From positions 38,686 to 102,685 of the forward strand of contig DATLXU010000079.1 in NCBI GenBank assembly GCA_035575515.1: 64,000 nucleotides of DNA, written 5' to 3'. Origin of the DNA: DATLXU01 sp035575515. Its GTDB lineage: Bacteria; Acidobacteriota; Blastocatellia; UBA7656. The translations under genes and the position numbers were made by a program. The notes under the pieces are model-generated. The model did not search any database. It worked only from the letters and a program-made list of their open reading frames with translations, and was not told the DNA's origin. Shown in pieces: positions 26,974-36,400 of the stretch (positions are counted from its first letter, which is position 1; every line of letters begins with the position of its first letter).

Positions 26974-27159
26974 CTACTTGACCCTTGCAATCACAGGTTT
27001 TTTGGTCTTCGCATGGCCTTTGACTGCGTTGCGGTTCAGGTTCTCGACAACGAGTTCGGCCATCTCTCTAGCGCGCTCTTTAAAGCTCTTGGCCGATGAT
27101 GGCGCGGTAGATGTATTCCGGGATTTCTTCGTCTGTGCCTTTGCGTCTGAGGTGTTCAT
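26974..27159 (-). CDS. Small basic protein overlapping the zeta-like gene
   Basis: 61 residues, Lys/Arg/Ser-rich, with one predicted helix (KSFKERAREMAELVVENLNR) and a basic tail. It overlaps the 3' end of the zeta-like gene by 80 bases in another frame, in a position where a toxin partner or antitoxin could be coupled. No family was recognised. The gap from here to 26757 holds nothing else. Confidence 0.45.
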   Translation of the reverse strand: MNTSDAKAQTKKSRNTSTAPSSAKSFKERAREMAELVVENLNRNAVKGHAKTKKPVIARVK

Positions 27160-28066
27160 TTTCGATGACCTCCTTAACGGTCGTCTTTACCTCGTCAATC
27201 TCATTATATAAGACTCCATGGATGAAATCTACACTCTTTAACTCTGCCTCGCCCGGCTCGCCGCTGTTGTCTATCACAAAAAGGGCTACATCGTCATGCT
27301 CGCCATAAGTTTCAAGTAAGGCTATGAACGTCCTCTGAGCGTTGTAATGGTCCTCGGCTAATATCTCTGCCGGAACAGTCCTGCCGCTTCTGATGGCCCG
27401 CTCAAGCATTCCGAGTGCTGCTTTATCGCATGGCCTATGCACGTAAAGAATGATGACGTTCTTGCCATTCGAGAGCGCTTCCTCCACCTTAGCGATAGAT
27501 GACCTCTCGTTTGCCATCGTTGTATCGTAAACAATATGCGCCTGATCGCGCATATCCCGGAGTGCTGGCAGGTCATTTACGGCTGTCGTTTTGCCGGAGC
27601 CACCCCCGCCAGCCATAAAGACTATGTCGTTATTACCGTCCGGGTCTTCAGTCCTGAGCATCGCGCGCCACATCGCCTTGATGAGCGCCCCGGCTGGCTC
27701 GTGCACAGCTCTGGCATACCTTGCCCGCGATTCCACTGATTGATTGTAATCGGCAGAAAGCTCGCGGGCCTCATCGGTATTGAGAACTTTGTGATGCCTG
27801 CGGCAATACTCATAAACGTAGCGCGGCAGGTGGCTTTCCAACTGAGCGGCAAAGCGCGCTTCGATTTTCCGCTCTTCGTTGGACAGCTTCGGTTGCTTGG
27901 GAATTTTCAGCTTGCCCGGATAGGCGGATGCTTGGGGATCGAAAGCCACTTTGAGAAATGCTTTATACCTGGCCTTGAGGGACGCATGAAAAACCGCAAT
28001 CACCTGGGACAAGAAGCCAATAAAAAATTCAACCAGGAAACCGAACAACCGGAGTAGAAAAGACAT
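27080..28066 (-). CDS. Zeta-toxin-like P-loop kinase with N-terminal membrane segment
   Basis: 328 residues. The start was chosen at the ATG 28066 (MSFLLRLFG), which has GGAGG 7 bases upstream. Residues 1-25 (FLLRLFGFLVEFFIGFLSQV) form a hydrophobic anchor. The Walker A motif MAGGGGSGKTTA lies at about residue 155, followed by IVYDTTMANERSSIAKVEEA and VIILYVHRPCDKAALGMLER, the arrangement of zeta-toxin and chloramphenicol-phosphotransferase-like kinases. Zeta toxins phosphorylate UDP-N-acetyl sugars; membrane attachment is unusual for them. No epsilon antitoxin is apparent. It could instead be a housekeeping or anti-phage nucleotide kinase. It lies between hicBBA and the restriction module. 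Confidence 0.72.
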   Translation of the reverse strand: MSFLLRLFGFLVEFFIGFLSQVIAVFHASLKARYKAFLKVAFDPQASAYPGKLKIPKQPKLSNEERKIEARFAAQLESHLPRYVYEYCRRHHKVLNTDEARELSADYNQSVESRARYARAVHEPAGALIKAMWRAMLRTEDPDGNNDIVFMAGGGGSGKTTAVNDLPALRDMRDQAHIVYDTTMANERSSIAKVEEALSNGKNVIILYVHRPCDKAALGMLERAIRSGRTVPAEILAEDHYNAQRTFIALLETYGEHDDVALFVIDNSGEPGEAELKSVDFIHGVLYNEIDEVKTTVKEVIENEHLRRKGTDEEIPEYIYRAIIGQEL

Positions 28067-28086
28067 TTCATTCCTCCGTTCAGGAT

Positions 28087-28679
28087 TTATCCGCATTTTC
28101 TAATCAACGCGCCGTCATACTCCAGCAAGCCGCGACGGATCGCGCCGTTGATTGCCGACTTGAACGCCTCGCGGATGGCCGAGCCTGTCCGTCTGAAGCC
28201 GAGATAGCGAGCGGCTGCGCGCATTGCATCTTCCCTGAGCCACCAGCCTCTGCCCATCGCCGCAAGCAGCGCAGCGATCAGCTCGTCGCGAGTGAAATCG
28301 CTGATGTTGCGCGATAGCAAAAAGAGCAGGCCGCGATCATTGGCAATCACGCCGCGCTTGACCGCAGCTATCAGAGCCGAGCTTATGGCTTCAGCGATTC
28401 GCTTGCCCGCGCGGGCGAATCCGAGCGAGCGCGCGACTTCGCGTATGGCTTCATCGCGATTGAGCGCCGTCTTTGCGATGAAGACTTCGCGGATGGCGGC
28501 GATGATCTCGTCGCGGTCAAAGTCGGCAATTGAATAAGCCGCATCGGGCGGGTGATTCTCTTTCTTGACGGCGGCTCGCTTTGCGGATTGAGCGAATCGC
28601 CCTTGTGGTTCTCGCTTGTTCGGGCCGGTTGCGACTGTCGCGGCTTCACGGTCGGCCCCCGTTGAAGCCTCTATGCGAA
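28087..28679 (-). CDS. Double winged-helix (DUF3320-like) tail in the -1 frame of the upstream methyltransferase
   Basis: About 195 codons open from the methyltransferase end to TAA 28087. There is no ATG, GTG or TTG in the frame until GTG 28350, which would keep only the last 87 residues. Upstream of it the frame is clearly coding-like: a charged linker (TGPNKREPQGRFAQSAKRAA), then two similar modules, DFDRDEIIAAIREVFIAKTA / EAIREVARSLGFARAGKRIA and DFTRDELIAALLAAMGRGWW / RYLGFRRTGSAIREAFKSAI. They resemble the winged-helix DUF3320 found at the end of defence helicases. Expression may be by -1 frameshifting from the methyltransferase, or this is a start-less remnant. Confidence 0.55.
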
Positions 28680-31600
28680 AGGGAGCGTTGATTGATCCGG
28701 CTCGACCTTTGGCGCGTCCTGACTGCCGGGCAGAGGCCAGCCGCCATGCGCTTCAATCACTTCGTCAATCTCGGCCATGAGGCGAATGGTTTCTTTGAGC
28801 GCGACGACGACGCGCTGGTAATGGGCGATGTCTTCGTCTGTGAGCGTGCGCCCGCGCCGGTCTTTGAGCCACTTCGCGCAGACCTGATAGCCGCCGATGT
28901 GAAAGTTCCAGACCGCTTCGGGAACACCGGCAAAGTAGCGCGACGGGTTGATCGAGACATTGCCTTCGGAGTATTTGGGATAGCCTTTAGCGACCTCTGC
29001 CCCGCCCGTACCGGCAAACTTGGTGATGAGAGTTTTGAGCGGGCTTTTGCGTTTTGGCGAGGCCGTATTCCATGAAGCGGCTTCGTAATCATCTTCGAGC
29101 AGGTGCAAAGCGACAAGGTCAGCGCCCTTCGCCGCGAGTTTTCGGAATAGCTCCAGATCATTGGTGAGCGGTATGCGCGGGAAATCAATCTTGAGAAACT
29201 CCGCATAGCGCGTGCGGTAAGTGGGCGAGTGAGAGATTGCGTAGATATAGTGAAAAATATCTTCTGGGCCAAATGTCTTTTGCAAATCTCCTAGCCCGTC
29301 CTCAATGAACGAAAGATTAAGCCGCGACGAGAAATCTTTGATGAACCCAAGCGCGAGGTTGGCACGTCTGTTGCGGGGGGGGGCAGCTGTTTTTAGAAGT
29401 GTTTCCTTATCATAAAGGTAAAGTGGAAACAAGAATCCATTGTTCGATGTTTTAGGAGACATGCAAATAACTTCGGTTATATTTCTGGTGACTTGTGCAT
29501 GCTGAAAAGACTCCCCCTTGGTCATGCGTGAGGTGATTAGCCCAAGGTTCTTGTAGTCGATCATATGGCGCATGAACTCAGGGCGGGGCCAATCAACCAT
29601 CCAAGGGACATTATAGATATTTCTGACATCAAAAGGTCTGTAAAGAATTGGCATAACCCGATCATGCCAATGTGAATCGGCTTGTACCTTTGCTCTTGCT
29701 AAGGGTAGCTTCCAACCACGCGAGTCACCGTCTTCGTACTTTGCAGATCCTTTACCTGCAAAGTATTTTTTGCGAATTGAGTCATCACTGATCTTTTTGT
29801 TTCTAAACTCGGCTATGCGGAGCAACAAAGTCTCTTTGTCAAAATCAATTACGAAAGCATCACGGGCTGTAACAATACCACTACTATTTTTGGGCAAGGC
29901 ATTAGTTACTTTCCAGCCTTTTTCATATTCCTCTTTATTAGCTTCATTACGGGGTACAAGAAAGTAAAAGGGCGAACTAGGTTCCAACGCAGGGAGCATG
30001 AGAGTATCTATTTCTGATTCCATAAGGCTTATGTACTTTGCGTTTCTGTCACCCCATATATCTCCATATTCTACTTGATAACAATCTGCAGATTTTGCGC
30101 CTCGCCGGAAAAGCCCGATAGCAACACCTTGTTCAATCTCAAAAACATTTTTGTCAACCCTTTCAGCATCTGACGCTCTTTCTTTCTTTATATTGCCATG
30201 TAAATCAAGAATAGAAATTATTGGGAATGTTTGTATCAACTGTTGGCGCATGCCGCGAAAGGTCGGATTATCAAGATAACTGTGATTAGAGATGTAACCA
30301 AGTACCCCAACGCCCATCAAATCAATCCTATACTGTCCGTATCGAATGAACTTAACATAATCATCTTGTAGCCAGACTTTCTTCTCACCTAAAGGCATTC
30401 CATCAATTTCATAATAGCTTCTTGTCCTAGTTCCATCAGGAAGCTGGCCCTTTAATAGTCCATCAATCCACGGGTTCATATTTCCTGAAATGCCAGAATA
30501 AGGCGGATTGCCTATCACTACGGTAATCGGCGCGGTGCGTTTTACTTTGTTCGCTGCGTTCGCTTCGTGCGCAAGCGCCGGGGCCATCTGCTCGAAGTAA
30601 TCCGAAAAGTCTTTCGGCTCTTCCAGCGTGTTCGTTAAATAAATCCGCGCCCGCTCTGATGAAAGAAAGCTGTAGCCGGTCTCGCGCAGCTTCAAGCCTA
30701 TCTTCATGTGCGCGATGGCATAGGGAGCCATCATCAGCTCGAACCCATACAATCGCGGCAGCAGGTTCTTCGGCACGTACTCGTTCCATAGCTCGCGGAT
30801 TTCGCCCTCGCGCTTGCCTGCGCGCCGCCACTTCTCAACCATCGTGCGATGGATGACCTCAATCACTTCAACCAGAAACGTCCCCGTGCCTGTCGCCGGG
30901 TCGAGTATCTGCACAAACGGCGCATCGGGCTTTACACCCTCCGGGTTTTGGATTTTAGATTTTGGATTTTGGATTCTTTGCCGCTCGATGAATTCGCCCC
31001 ACGTTGTTGTATCGGCTAATCCGTCTTCAAGGCCGAACTCGGTTCGCAGGATTTCATCCACGCTGCGGACGATGAAGCTGACGACAGGGCGCGGCGTGTA
31101 GAAGACGCCGCGCTTCATTCGCTTCACCGGGTCATACTCTTTCAAGAACAACTCGTAGAAATGAATCACAGGGTCTTCCTGCGGGTTGCGGTCGCCGAAA
31201 TCTCTCAAGACCGATTCCATGTTGGCTTGCCTCAGCAGCTCGACCACTTCATTGATGCCAAGCTCATCGAAATCAATTCGGCTCTTGCGCCCGCCGACGG
31301 TCAGAAAGGTCTGCATCAGCTCTTTTAAGAACGGGTTGGTGACGGGAACCATATCGGCGACGTTATCGGCTACGAGCGCGCCGCTTTCGCGCGACACGCG
31401 GGCCGACAGCAACCCGTAAGCAATCGTCTGCGCGTACATATCCGCAAAGTCGTCTTCGCTGAGGTCGTGAATCAATGCCTCTTGAAACGCTTTGTAAAGC
31501 TGGCGCAACTGGCCGCGCTCGGATTCAACCGCCAGCACCTCGTTGACGCGGGCGCGAATGACCGAGGCCAGCCGCGCCAGCTCAATCGAAAGCTCTTTCG

Positions 31601-32207
31601 ATGTCTTGATGCTGTAGCGATAGGTGAGCGCGAAGGCCGAAGCCCACGCCGCGCGCCAGCTTTCGATATCGGTGTCATCCGCGGGCCAGCGCAGTTTATC
31701 TTTGAGCGCGCGGTGCGTGTCTTCGAGCCTGAGCATGGTGTTCTGCGCGTTCCAGCCCAAGACGTTTAGGGTCGGCAGGTCTCCCGTCTCTTTGCTTTCG
31801 TGAAAATGCGCGAACGAGATTTGTCTTTCGCTGGCTTCACCGAACGACGAGACGAACAGCAGATCATGACTGTGCCACGTCGCCTGTTGCGCTTTGTTGG
31901 CTGAGGCGCGCTTTTTGATGACGAGCGAGCGCAGGATGCGGCGCAGCGCGACGATGGGCAGGCGCTTCGGCTCGAAGTTGATAAAGAAGATGCCCCACGG
32001 CTGATTCGAGGTGAGCGGGCGGAGTTGTTTAATCTCTTTGATCTTCGCGGCGGTCTTCGCGTCAATGCCAAGCTCTTCGGCATCGTAATCATAAGTCAAA
32101 TCTTCAAAGTCGTCGGATTCAATGGGCCAGTCCAGCTCGTCGCGCAGGTATTTGACGAGCGAAGGAAATGTCTTGATTGATTTGAGACGTTCGATCCCGT
32201 TGTTCAT
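28671..32207 (-). CDS. Type ISP-like N6-adenine DNA methyltransferase
   Basis: 1178 residues. It has an N-terminal helical region and FYTPRPVVSFIVRSVDEIL (the N6_Mtase entry helix); SAM motif I, ILDPATGTGTFLVEV, lies at about residue 432; the catalytic motif VIGNPPYSG at about 567; and a long C-terminal target-recognition region like that of Type ISP/LlaBIII enzymes (FRKLAAKGADLVALHL, PEAVWNFHIGGYQVCAKWL). No helicase or nuclease domain is fused; these are supplied by the adjacent DUF1016 and PLD-SNF2 genes. The start is the ATG 32207 (MNNGIERLKSI), because the longer frame-open start at 32297 only translates a repeat. A word repeat is inserted in frame at residues about 411-422. Confidence 0.85.
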   Translation of the reverse strand: MNNGIERLKSIKTFPSLVKYLRDELDWPIESDDFEDLTYDYDAEELGIDAKTAAKIKEIKQLRPLTSNQPWGIFFINFEPKRLPIVALRRILRSLVIKKRASANKAQQATWHSHDLLFVSSFGEASERQISFAHFHESKETGDLPTLNVLGWNAQNTMLRLEDTHRALKDKLRWPADDTDIESWRAAWASAFALTYRYSIKTSKELSIELARLASVIRARVNEVLAVESERGQLRQLYKAFQEALIHDLSEDDFADMYAQTIAYGLLSARVSRESGALVADNVADMVPVTNPFLKELMQTFLTVGGRKSRIDFDELGINEVVELLRQANMESVLRDFGDRNPQEDPVIHFYELFLKEYDPVKRMKRGVFYTPRPVVSFIVRSVDEILRTEFGLEDGLADTTTWGEFIERQRIQNPKSKIQNPEGVKPDAPFVQILDPATGTGTFLVEVIEVIHRTMVEKWRRAGKREGEIRELWNEYVPKNLLPRLYGFELMMAPYAIAHMKIGLKLRETGYSFLSSERARIYLTNTLEEPKDFSDYFEQMAPALAHEANAANKVKRTAPITVVIGNPPYSGISGNMNPWIDGLLKGQLPDGTRTRSYYEIDGMPLGEKKVWLQDDYVKFIRYGQYRIDLMGVGVLGYISNHSYLDNPTFRGMRQQLIQTFPIISILDLHGNIKKERASDAERVDKNVFEIEQGVAIGLFRRGAKSADCYQVEYGDIWGDRNAKYISLMESEIDTLMLPALEPSSPFYFLVPRNEANKEEYEKGWKVTNALPKNSSGIVTARDAFVIDFDKETLLLRIAEFRNKKISDDSIRKKYFAGKGSAKYEDGDSRGWKLPLARAKVQADSHWHDRVMPILYRPFDVRNIYNVPWMVDWPRPEFMRHMIDYKNLGLITSRMTKGESFQHAQVTRNITEVICMSPKTSNNGFLFPLYLYDKETLLKTAAPPRNRRANLALGFIKDFSSRLNLSFIEDGLGDLQKTFGPEDIFHYIYAISHSPTYRTRYAEFLKIDFPRIPLTNDLELFRKLAAKGADLVALHLLEDDYEAASWNTASPKRKSPLKTLITKFAGTGGAEVAKGYPKYSEGNVSINPSRYFAGVPEAVWNFHIGGYQVCAKWLKDRRGRTLTDEDIAHYQRVVVALKETIRLMAEIDEVIEAHGGWPLPGSQDAPKVEPDQSTLPFA
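28677..28683 (-). other. Candidate -1 frameshift heptamer C_CCT_TTC
   Basis: On the minus strand CCCTTTC is phased C_CCT_TTC in the methyltransferase frame, the X_XXY_YYZ form, followed by GCA and the TAG stop at 28671-28673. Slippage by -1 continues CCC TTT CGC ATA GAG into the winged-helix frame. Confidence 0.4.
30943..30976. repeat. Word repeat (GGATTTT) inserted in frame in the methyltransferase
   Basis: GGGTTTTGGATTTTAGATTT continuing TTGGATTTTGGATTC. In the coding strand it adds RIQNPKSKIQNPEG between IERQ and VKPDAP, just ahead of SAM motif I, without breaking the frame. Confidence 0.7.
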
Positions 32208-32228
32208 CGTTAACAATCTCCCATAGCG

Positions 32229-32298
32229 TTTGGAGTGCGGTGACTTGTCACCGCTTTGGAAGTGGATTAAAAGCTGCGACAAGTCGCAGCACTCCAAA
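32229..32298. repeat. Three-stem palindrome upstream of the methyltransferase
   Basis: Outer arms TTTGGAGTGC (32229-32238) and GCACTCCAAA (32289-32298) enclose two perfect hairpins, GCGGTGAC-TT-GTCACCGC (32237-32254) and GCTGCGAC-AA-GTCGCAGC (32273-32290). It fills the gap between the DUF1016 gene and the methyltransferase. Confidence 0.75.
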
Positions 32299-32310
32299 TC
32301 ACAGTTTGAA

Positions 32311-33423
32311 TTATCTTTTCAGCGCCTTCTTCGTTGTCGTCACACGCGCCAGACGGATGGCTTCGTGGAATTTGGTCGCCAATAAATCGCGCGGCGGCAA
32401 CTCGGTCAGATATTGACTGACGCGAATGCCCCGGCGGTCAAGCTCAAGTAGTTCGATCTGCTCTTCGTCGCGCTCGCCGCACAAAATTAAACCCAGCGGC
32501 GCGGCTTCGCCTTTGCGCCGTTCGTATTTATCCAGCCAGCGCAGGTAAAGCTCCATCTGCCCGTAGTGCGCGGCGGTGAACTTTTCAAGCTTCAATTCAA
32601 TAGCAATCAATCGCCTGAGGCCGCGATGATAAAAGAGCAGGTCGAGATAGAAATCTTCACGGCCTATGCTGAGTCGTTTCTGTCGCGCCACAAACGAAAA
32701 GTCTGTCCCAAGCTCAAGCAGGAACTTTTCCATCTCGGCGAGGATGGCTGACTCCAAATCCTTTTCGCTGAAACGGGAGGGCAAGCCGAGAAAGTCTAGA
32801 ACATAAGGGTCGCGGAAGATCATGTCTGGCGTCATTCGGTCTTCGTCGCGCAAGGTCTGCAAATCTTTCCTGATGACCTCTGCGCTTTTCTTAGCGATAG
32901 CCGTGCGCTCAAACAGCATCCCGCCGATCTTCTCTCTGAGAGCGCGCACACTCCAACGCTCTACGCGGCACATCTCGGCGTAAAACTCGCGCTTAAGGTC
33001 GTCGTTGAGGTAGATGATTTCGACAAAGTGCGACCAACTCAATTGTGCAGACAGCGTCTGCACAATCTCGATGGATGGGAATGTCTCCGCAAACCTGATC
33101 ATGTTGAAGAGATTGCGGCGGCTATAGCCGCGCCCGTATTCAGCCGTCAATTGTTGCGACAGTGTCGCAATCATCTCCTCGCCGTATTCGGCGCGCTTGA
33201 AATGTAAAATCTCCGAGCGGATGCGCGAGCCGATCTGCCAGTAGAGCATCACCGTGCCGGCGTTCACCGCGCGGGCGACCTGCATCCGCGCTTCGTCAAT
33301 CAACTGGCGTATGTCGCTGAGCAGTCGCGTCGCCGTCATCTCAGGCTGGCCTTTGCGCGCGGGCAGGCTCTGCTTACGCGATTTCGTCTTTGCCGGTTTC
33401 TTTGCGATTTTCTTTACGGCCAT
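32311..33423 (-). CDS. DUF1016 / YhcG-type PD-(D/E)XK nuclease-domain protein
   Basis: 370 residues. A basic N-terminal tail precedes the DUF1016_N helical domain (QVARAVNAGTVMLYWQIGSR, GYSRRNLFNMIRFAETFP, LSWSHFVEIIYL). The C-terminal nuclease domain shows DFYLDLLFYHRGLRRLIAIE followed by LKLEKF, i.e. the D...ExK triad. These proteins are common beside restriction-modification genes and are thought to be DNA endonucleases. Here it lies between the PLD-SNF2 helicase and the adenine methyltransferase, on the same strand, suggesting one operon. The C-terminal tail is basic. Confidence 0.88.
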   Translation of the reverse strand: MAVKKIAKKPAKTKSRKQSLPARKGQPEMTATRLLSDIRQLIDEARMQVARAVNAGTVMLYWQIGSRIRSEILHFKRAEYGEEMIATLSQQLTAEYGRGYSRRNLFNMIRFAETFPSIEIVQTLSAQLSWSHFVEIIYLNDDLKREFYAEMCRVERWSVRALREKIGGMLFERTAIAKKSAEVIRKDLQTLRDEDRMTPDMIFRDPYVLDFLGLPSRFSEKDLESAILAEMEKFLLELGTDFSFVARQKRLSIGREDFYLDLLFYHRGLRRLIAIELKLEKFTAAHYGQMELYLRWLDKYERRKGEAAPLGLILCGERDEEQIELLELDRRGIRVSQYLTELPPRDLLATKFHEAIRLARVTTTKKALKR

Positions 33424-33453
33424 AATCCAGCGCCTCTTGAGCCGTATTTTATA

Positions 33454-36400
33454 TCACGAGATTTCCATCCATGCTTTGAGCTTTGGCTTTACGCCTATGG
33501 GAGCCTGCACTTTTTTCAGATAAGAATTCTTGATGTGCTTTTCCACTTTCAGGCGAATCTCGGAAAGCGTCTCGTCGGCGATTGCCCGATGGCGCGCAGT
33601 GTCGGGCGCGCTGCGTATCAAATCAATTATCTCCGCAGGCTCTTCGATTATCTGCTCTGAATCGAGACTGTAGAGATACCAGCGAGTCGAGCCTGCTTCT
33701 TCAGTCCACGCTGAAGCGTCGCGGCTTTCGCCCTCTTGCGCGACGGCTGGCGGAGCGGGCAGCGCATAGCAGAAGAAGACCGCCTTCGCATCGGGCGACG
33801 GGTGACGTTTGCCGCTGAAGACGCGGCCCGGCAATGCGGCCAATCGCTTGAGAAGGTCGGGGTAATCCTGCAAGAGCTTTTGAAATTCAAGGTGCATCTC
33901 TTCGGCAGGCGTCGCCGTGCCTTCGTAAGCGTGCGTGAAATCGCGTAACGCTTCATAATCGTCTTCGGGCCTGAGCAGCTTCTTGCCTTCGATGCCGAAC
34001 GTGCGGGATATGCGCAGCGTCTTATGGCTCACGCGGCTGTAGAGCTTCAGCAATTCGTCCAGCTCGTCGGGCGGCAGGAAGTTCCAGTAAGCCACCGCGC
34101 CGCGAATCGCTTTCTGCTCAGGATGATCGGCCAGAATTCGCGCTTCGATGTCCGGGTTCATTCTTCTATCAACGCGACCTATGCGCTGCATCAGTCGCAC
34201 GGGATTCCAGTGCAGGTCATAGTTGATCAGGCGCGTCGCGTCCTGCAGGTTCAAGCCTTCCGATAGCACGTCGGTTGAAATCAGGACGCGGGTTTCCGGC
34301 AAGCCCTCGGCTTCAAGCTCTGCGCTCGATGATTCGTTGTAGTAAGGCGCGAACTGGCGAATGATTTCTCCGCGATCACGAGCGATGGCGCTATCCACTT
34401 CGTCAACGCCCGCGATGCCCGCTTCGTCCAGTTGCGCTTTCAGATAGCGCGCCGTCGCCATGAATTCAGTGAAGATCAAAACCTTGTGCTTCTTGAGCAC
34501 CGGATCATTTTTGAGCAGGCGAATCAAGGCGCGCAGCTTGTCGTCGTGCGACGGCTTGAACTTGTTAAGCTCGTCGAGGAACTCAACGATCTGGTCAAGG
34601 TCGAGAAACGTCTCGTCGAGGATTTCATCAACCTTGTACTCATCGCGGTTGAGTTCTTCAACGTCTTCGAGCATCTCTTCTGTTAACAGATCGTCAAAGC
34701 TCGCCGTGTCGGCCTGCTCTCCCAGATCGCCCTGATCGTCGAAGAGTTCAATCTGAGCTTGCCGGAAAAATCCCATTCGATCTGAGCGTTGAGCTTTCCA
34801 CCTTTCGAGCCTTCTGATTTCGGCGGGCGTCTGGCTATGGCGCGTGACAAAAGCCAGCAGCTTTTTGAGCAGCATCTCGCACGATTGCTGAAAGGCACAG
34901 GCAGAGCTTTCAAACCGCTTTAGAAACTGCGTGCGAATGAGCGCGACGACCTGCTTTTGCCTGCCCATCTTCAATGGGTCTATCGAAGCGTCGCTGCCTT
35001 TGTAATAAGCGAACGGGTCATAAACGGCGAGCGAGAACAGGGGCTTTTCTTTCGAAAACGCTTTCTCAATCATTGAAAGCAATCTGCCGTAGGTCTTCTT
35101 CACCGAGTACTCTGCGACTTTCGGGTCTTCGCGCTGCGGGAACATGGCGAGCGAGCCGCCCTGCTGCAACTGGCTCGCTTTGACGTAAGCGCGGCTGCGC
35201 TGAACGACGAGCGATCTGAACAGCGCGTCGTTAATGAGAATCTGCTCGGCTTCCGCCTGATTCGTTTCAACCTCGACCGGCTCGTCATTGCTCTGATGAA
35301 CGAGCTTGTCGAGTTCCTTGTCCATCTTCCTGAAATGACCGGGCAGCGAATGAATGCCAAGCGGCGCGGCTTTGAAATAATCGGGTTGGCGACGCGAGAA
35401 CAGCTCGATCATGTGCTGAAAGTCAATCAGCCGGTTGTTTATCGGCGTGGCTGTCAGCATAAAGATGGTCTTGCCTTCGGCCAGCTCGTACATTCGCCAG
35501 TAGCGGGATGGGCTGCGCGAGCCTTCGCCCTTAATGCCGGGATTGCGGAAGTGATGCGCTTCATCTATCACCAGCACGTCTGCTGTCTCTTTCAGCCGCG
35601 CAAGCCGCGCGGAAAACTCGCCGCTGCGGGCGAGATCAGTGTGGTTATAAATCACCAGATTGGAGAAATCGCCTCCGAGATGCGGCAGGTATCGTTCGAG
35701 GGTCTTCTCCCAGACAGGCTTTCGCGCGGCTTTCGGCACAATCAGAGCAACGCGCTTGCGCTCATGCTCGACCAGCCGTTCAATGACCATCATCCCGATA
35801 AAGGTTTTGCCGAGACCGACGCCGTCGCATAGGAACGCGCCGCCGAACGTGCGGGCAATCTTCATCAACGCCTGATAGCCTTCCTTTTGATATTGGTCGA
35901 GAATCGGGTATATGCGCGAGCCGCCTTTTTCAGGCCCGGCCAGCTCCCATTCGCCTGCGGTCATCTCGTGGCCGCGAAAGTATTCCTGCATGGCCTTCGC
36001 ATAGACTTCGAAAGGTGTGTACTCCCGCGTGTGCCGTTCGACCGTCTGCAAAATCTCCGGCGTGATGTCCTGCGCCTGATCCCAGTGGCGCTCATACCAT
36101 TCTTGAAGAATCTCGACTTCGCGGCGAAGCTGAATATTAAGCTCGACGTTTTGGGTAAGGCCGGGCGCGGTGAAATTGCTCGAACCGACCAGCGCCGATG
36201 AACCGACTACGGCAAGCTTTGAGTGCGTGATGTACGCCTTCGCGTGAAACTTTTCCTTCGCATAGACGCGGCACTCAATCCGGCGTTTGCGTAGGGCTTC
36301 GACGATGGCCGGGACGCCGGAGAGGAAATCATTCGACTCTTTCTCTTTTTCTATGCTCTGGTCGAGCGCGCGGGCGACCGCTTCGATTCCAGCAAGGAGC

